Shown here: piece by piece, positions 60,727 to 64,000 of the stretch
How positions within the stretch are numbered: position 1 is the first letter of the stretch
Layout of the letters: every line of letters begins with the position of its first letter
Source of the DNA: Cladochytrium replicatum
Lineage: Eukaryota; Chytridiomycota; Chytridiomycetes; Cladochytriales; Cladochytriaceae
DNA length: 64,000 nucleotides
Reading direction: 5' to 3'
NCBI GenBank assembly: GCA_025526935.1
Contig: JAHLKD010000002.1
Location: 661,001 to 725,000, forward strand
The notes under the pieces: model-generated
Told to the model about the DNA's origin: nothing
The model's input: only the letters and a program-made list of their open reading frames with translations
The model's database searches: none
Translations under genes and position numbers: made by a program

Positions 60727-61866
60727 ATGCCCAAGCGGTCGAGGTCTGCCATCGTTGCGAATACAAAGACTCAAAGCAGAAACGCCAAGCATCAGAAGGC
60801 TGCAGGTATTAATTGATGATGTGTTGAGGACACCTTTTTCTCGATCATAATTGGTATTCGAATGTTAATGCTATGCGTTGCTTGTGATAGACCATGAAAA
60901 GACAGCTACTCGTTCAAAGAGGACTCGCGAACTTGAGGACGATGAGGAAGTGTGCCCGCAGCAGAAGCGACGGTTGATGGCCAAGCAGGATATAGCCACC
61001 CCGCTCCGGTCACGCCTCGTTACTCTCAGCACTACATCGTCTAGCCACGGATCTCGAAAGATCACCATACGATTATGCAGTAAACGCACCAGCCTTCTAT
61101 CTCTTCCTATTGAAATCATCATCATGATTCTCGACCGCCTTCCACAACATCCCAGGTATCTCAAACTTCAAGCGTCAATCAAGGACGCTAACATTAATTT
61201 TTTGAATTTTCTCAGTATTCTCATCGCAATCGCTAAATCATGCAAGTATTTGAACCACATCGTCACCACACTTCCCTTCTGGCACCGGGTGGCTTCCCGT
61301 GCGGGCTTCCCTGAACCTCCTCGCACTCGTAATGCAAGCTGGCGTACTGTGGTTGGCCGCAACTGGCGCGATCTCTGCTCGCGCTGCTATATGCTCGGTT
61401 CCAAGCGTCAAGAAAATCACCGTGTCCACGTTCACTGGCTTTGGGACAACACTGGTCGCCGTATCTCAACCAAAGGCATCACCTCCATCGGATCGGTCTG
61501 GCTCTGCAAGCGCTGCTTCGTCATGGAATGGGAGCAGTTCAAGAGGACTCCTTGCTGCCAAACCTCTTTTGTGGCTGGGGATCATCTGCATGTCTGCGGG
61601 GATAATTACAATGAATATGTCGAGCATCTTGGGATGGGGGAGTTCCACAAGGATGTGCTTGCGGCTCATGGCTATTGCTACAATCGACCATTGTGCCCGT
61701 CCGCCAGAAGGATGCCGTTTTGCAGGATGGAGATCAAGGCGTTGGCAACCATGGGTGAGACTTAATATGGAAGCTTTCAGATAATCCTGGTTTGACTTAC
61801 TGCTTTCCAGTGTGGGGAACCGATGGTGTTCAATATGGAACTCGTGGGAAGATGAAGTCAGCTTGA
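60727..61866 (+). CDS. F-box protein
   Basis: A likely substrate adaptor of an SCF ubiquitin ligase. Exon 1 (MPKRSRSAIVANTKTQSRNA) joins through an intron ending at gtgatag near 60889 to DHEKTATRSKRTRELEDDEE, forming a basic, nuclear-signal-like N-terminus. The F-box reads LLSLPIEIIIMILDRLPQHP and, after an intron ending ttctcag, ILIAIAKSCKYLNHIVTTLP, FWHRVASRAGFP. A Cys-containing region follows (RDLCSRCYMLG, WLCKRCFVMEW, PCCQTSF), perhaps a zinc site. The last intron (gtgaga to ttccag) leads to VWGTDGVQYGTRGKMKSA and the TGA at 61864-61866. All splice phases agree. The substrate is unknown. Confidence 0.7.
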
Positions 61867-62339
61867 CATGCTCGATCAACAACCATCGCCTGCTGGATCC
61901 CAAAATCAAAAGAAAAATCGAAATTTTTGTATTGTTTAACTCCCAAGAGAGCGATTGGCCTGTCCTGACTCTTTGGAATACGCACGTCAGCAATTATGTC
62001 ATCTACCTTGGAAAGCGATCGCTTGACTGAAGAGCACCATGGAACGTCCGTATCTAAATATTTGTGGACTCTTAGAACCTTCCTTTATTAGTGTATTTCA
62101 AGCGGACGAATTTTGGTGTTTTCGCCGCTTTGTAAACAAGAACTCTAAACAATTGCCTCACCAATTTGCAGAATCATATGCACCAGATTGGGGTTTCTCG
62201 TAGCAAAGGTGAACGTTCGTCGAACGGCTCAATCGAGCGGATACTTAAGGTTGTGTAGAAATGCATGTCAAACGTTTGGTGAAAGAATCTTCATCGACTT
62301 AGATTTCTCAATATCAGGGAAAATCTGAAGCGATCAAAT
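61867..62339. other. Space between convergent genes
   Basis: About 470 bases with no recognised gene; probably the 3' UTRs of the F-box (+) and FkbM (-) genes. Confidence 0.35.
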
Positions 62340-63679
62340 TTAGACCTTCAACATCAGGATTCCTAACACTCCTACCTTCTTGGAATATGCGACCACATCC
62401 GCTTTCCCAACTCCTATTGCTCTTATGAACACATTGAATCGGTCTCGTGGCAGCACATCTCCGGACTCGCGCTTTATGACGTATCCCCAGTCATCAAGGA
62501 GGTACAGCACTTCACCGAGCATCTTCCCGTCCGCTGCAGCGAATGCATTCATAGCCTGAGCGTTTGCAGCACCCGATTCGTCATCGCTTCCACCATATTC
62601 ATCAAACTCCACGCTGTTAGCTGCAAAGCTGTACCATGGGTATAATGTGATGCCAATCTGATCCACCCCAGCACCTTTGATAAGCTTCTCAGAACTTCTT
62701 ATCACCGAGAGCTCGGACCCCTGCTTGGGGATTAGCCACATGTTGTGGTATTTGTGTTGAGTATTCGTACCGGAGTATCCACCCTCATAAATCCGACGCG
62801 TTCGCTGACCACGTCGTCTATGCGAACTACGTCCACTTCCTCCGTGGTCCATTTCCGAGTCCTTCTTCCCGGTGCATAAGATACCACGTAATCGACACGC
62901 GTTTGGCGGCTGTGGAGCACAATTCCATTCCCTAGGTCACCGACCTGAGTGGTCATCCACGAGAGCCGATTGTCCGGAACACCGGCCGCAAGCGGTACGA
63001 TAGTGACGGACTCAGCAGACTTCGAAAGAAAATTATGCGCGTTGACAGAAATCGAAGCAAATAGTGGTGGAAGTAGGTGCGATTGTGGCTCAAAGGCTAC
63101 AACTCGCAACTGAGCATTCGCATAATACAATGTACAGGCACCGTATGAAGCACCAACTTCCACCTTAGACGATGGTTACTAAAAGCTAAAATGGTAACTC
63201 TAATGAGACAAGACTTACCACAAACCTGGGTCTTTGGTTTAAAATGAGATCCGACAAAACCATTCCACCCGACAGGCAGTCTGAAGACCATCCTTTTCTG
63301 TGATTCCGTATCATCGCGGCACCGTTATCTTCATCAAATGGGAGGTAAATCCACGTATCTGGGCTCAAGTTTGTGTTGACTAAGTCATGAGTTCCTGGCG
63401 AGTGTACAACGCATGAGCTATTGAAATTTGAGTTACCAGCGTCGTGTGTTACCTACGGTTGTCAATGACTTTGGAGCTTATTTGCTCGATGTATCGATTT
63501 CGCCAGAAGCGTGGATCTTCGAGCAGTTTTGGGTTTTCAGGCAGTCCGCCCGCCTCTTTGATGGCTCTACTATTCTCGCAGTCTCGGCCTCGTGTGTAAT
63601 TCTGAAGTGTTGATATCAGCCCAACTGTGGATAGGGTGAGGAGAATGGCTCCCAACAAAAACGTGTTCAGGCGGCCCAT
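62340..63679 (-). CDS. FkbM-family methyltransferase, type II membrane protein
   Basis: The start MGRLNTFLLGAILLTLSTVG (63679) gives a short cytosolic tail and one signal-anchor helix, suggesting Golgi or ER lumenal activity. The SAM-binding region reads VEVGASYGACTLYYA, then VVAFEPQSHLLPPLFASISV, ESVTIVPLAAGVPDN and EEVDVVRIDDVVSERVGFMR, matching the FkbM pattern of a motif I ExGAxxG, an acidic E at the end of strand 2 and a late D(D/E) motif. An intron near 62765 joins to the C-terminal exon (NMWLIPKQGSELSVIR...), which ends VVAYSKKVGVLGILMLKV at 62340. About four introns. FkbM enzymes often O-methylate sugars or small molecules; the substrate here is unknown. Confidence 0.7.
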
Positions 63680-63726
63680 CGGTAGAGAACAAATTTAGCC
63701 CTGAAAGAAAATTTTGACCCCAAATA

Positions 63727-63963
63727 ATGTCTGGTCGGATTCTCAATGGTAATGTGTGGTTGACTCTCAATCAAGAATTGGTTCTTCTGAAATATGTAGC
63801 TCCATACTCTGGTCCAATCACAGAAAGGAATATCAAATCAAAAAGTTACATCACTTCCCCCCAACATCTCACCATATGCGAATATGAAGCTTGTCCCAAC
63901 CGCGCTCTCATCATTGCTCCCATCCTCTCTCGTCGGCACTGCTTTCAAAGGTACGGAAGTTGA
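63727..63963 (+). CDS. Short open frame at the right edge, doubtful
   Basis: A 78-codon frame from ATG at 63727 (MSGRILNGNVWLTLNQELVL) lies 47 bases upstream of, and divergent from, the FkbM start. No family was recognised. It could be a small gene, a first exon continuing past the window, or chance. Confidence 0.2.
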   Translation: MSGRILNGNVWLTLNQELVLLKYVAPYSGPITERNIKSKSYITSPQHLTICEYEACPNRALIIAPILSRRHCFQRYGS

Positions 63964-64000
63964 GCAGAGCGGATCAAATATTCCGAAAGGCGCAAGTGAA

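Overview
The window reads as nuclear DNA of a flagellated (chytrid-type) fungus. Genes lie on both strands and are cut by many short GT-AG introns, mostly about 45-70 nt. Gene content is fungal: a WEE1-type kinase, a hybrid histidine kinase, an EPL1/NuA4 subunit, a GBP2-type RNA-binding protein and VPS39. One gene, an NME5/RSP23-like NDK plus Dpy-30 protein, belongs to axonemal radial spokes and points to a fungus that still builds a flagellum. A decayed Fanzor-like nuclease gene fits what is known of chytrid genomes. The species is an inference; I did not identify one.

Left third (1-23 kb). Intact-looking genes are an F-BAR/SH3 protein (-), a Ser-rich protein (-) divergent from a UVRAG/Vps38-like gene (+), the inactive ubiquitin protease USP39/Sad1 (-), tRNA m7G46 methyltransferase TRM8 (+), NME5/RSP23-like (-) and a GBP2-like two-RRM protein (-). 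Between them lie broken genes: a RasGEF remnant, a DBP7/DDX31 helicase pseudogene, a dynein-tail-like fragment, a Crinkler/REase-like gene, a secreted carbohydrate-binding protein and a TBC1D13-like Rab-GAP fragment.

Middle (23-46.5 kb). A dispersed repeat with its own TATA-like box (copies near 24.0 and 46.1 kb) brackets EPL1 (+), a four-pass membrane protein (+), isovaleryl-CoA dehydrogenase (+), WEE1 (-), VPS39 (-), a broken DUF1688/URC4 gene (+), an intronless soluble hybrid histidine kinase (+) and, at 43.1-44.5 kb on the minus strand, the decayed Fanzor-like nuclease.

Right third (46.5-64 kb). A membrane-anchored metallophosphoesterase (-), a LON-domain fragment (+), a coiled-coil gene (-), methylmalonate-semialdehyde dehydrogenase (-), CENP-S/MHF1 (+), a Cys-rich secreted protein (-), a Cys-cluster protein (-), a possible membrane protein (+), a two-pass sensor without an output domain (-), an F-box protein (+) and an FkbM methyltransferase (-).

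Functional links are loose, as expected in a eukaryote. VPS39 (HOPS) and the UVRAG-like protein both act in late endosome/vacuole traffic, and the two dehydrogenases belong to mitochondrial branched-chain amino acid breakdown. The most notable feature is the mosaic of intact housekeeping genes and genes carrying several frameshifts each, together with recent short tandem duplications (40, 48 and 81 bp). Intron-exon structures given here were read by eye.
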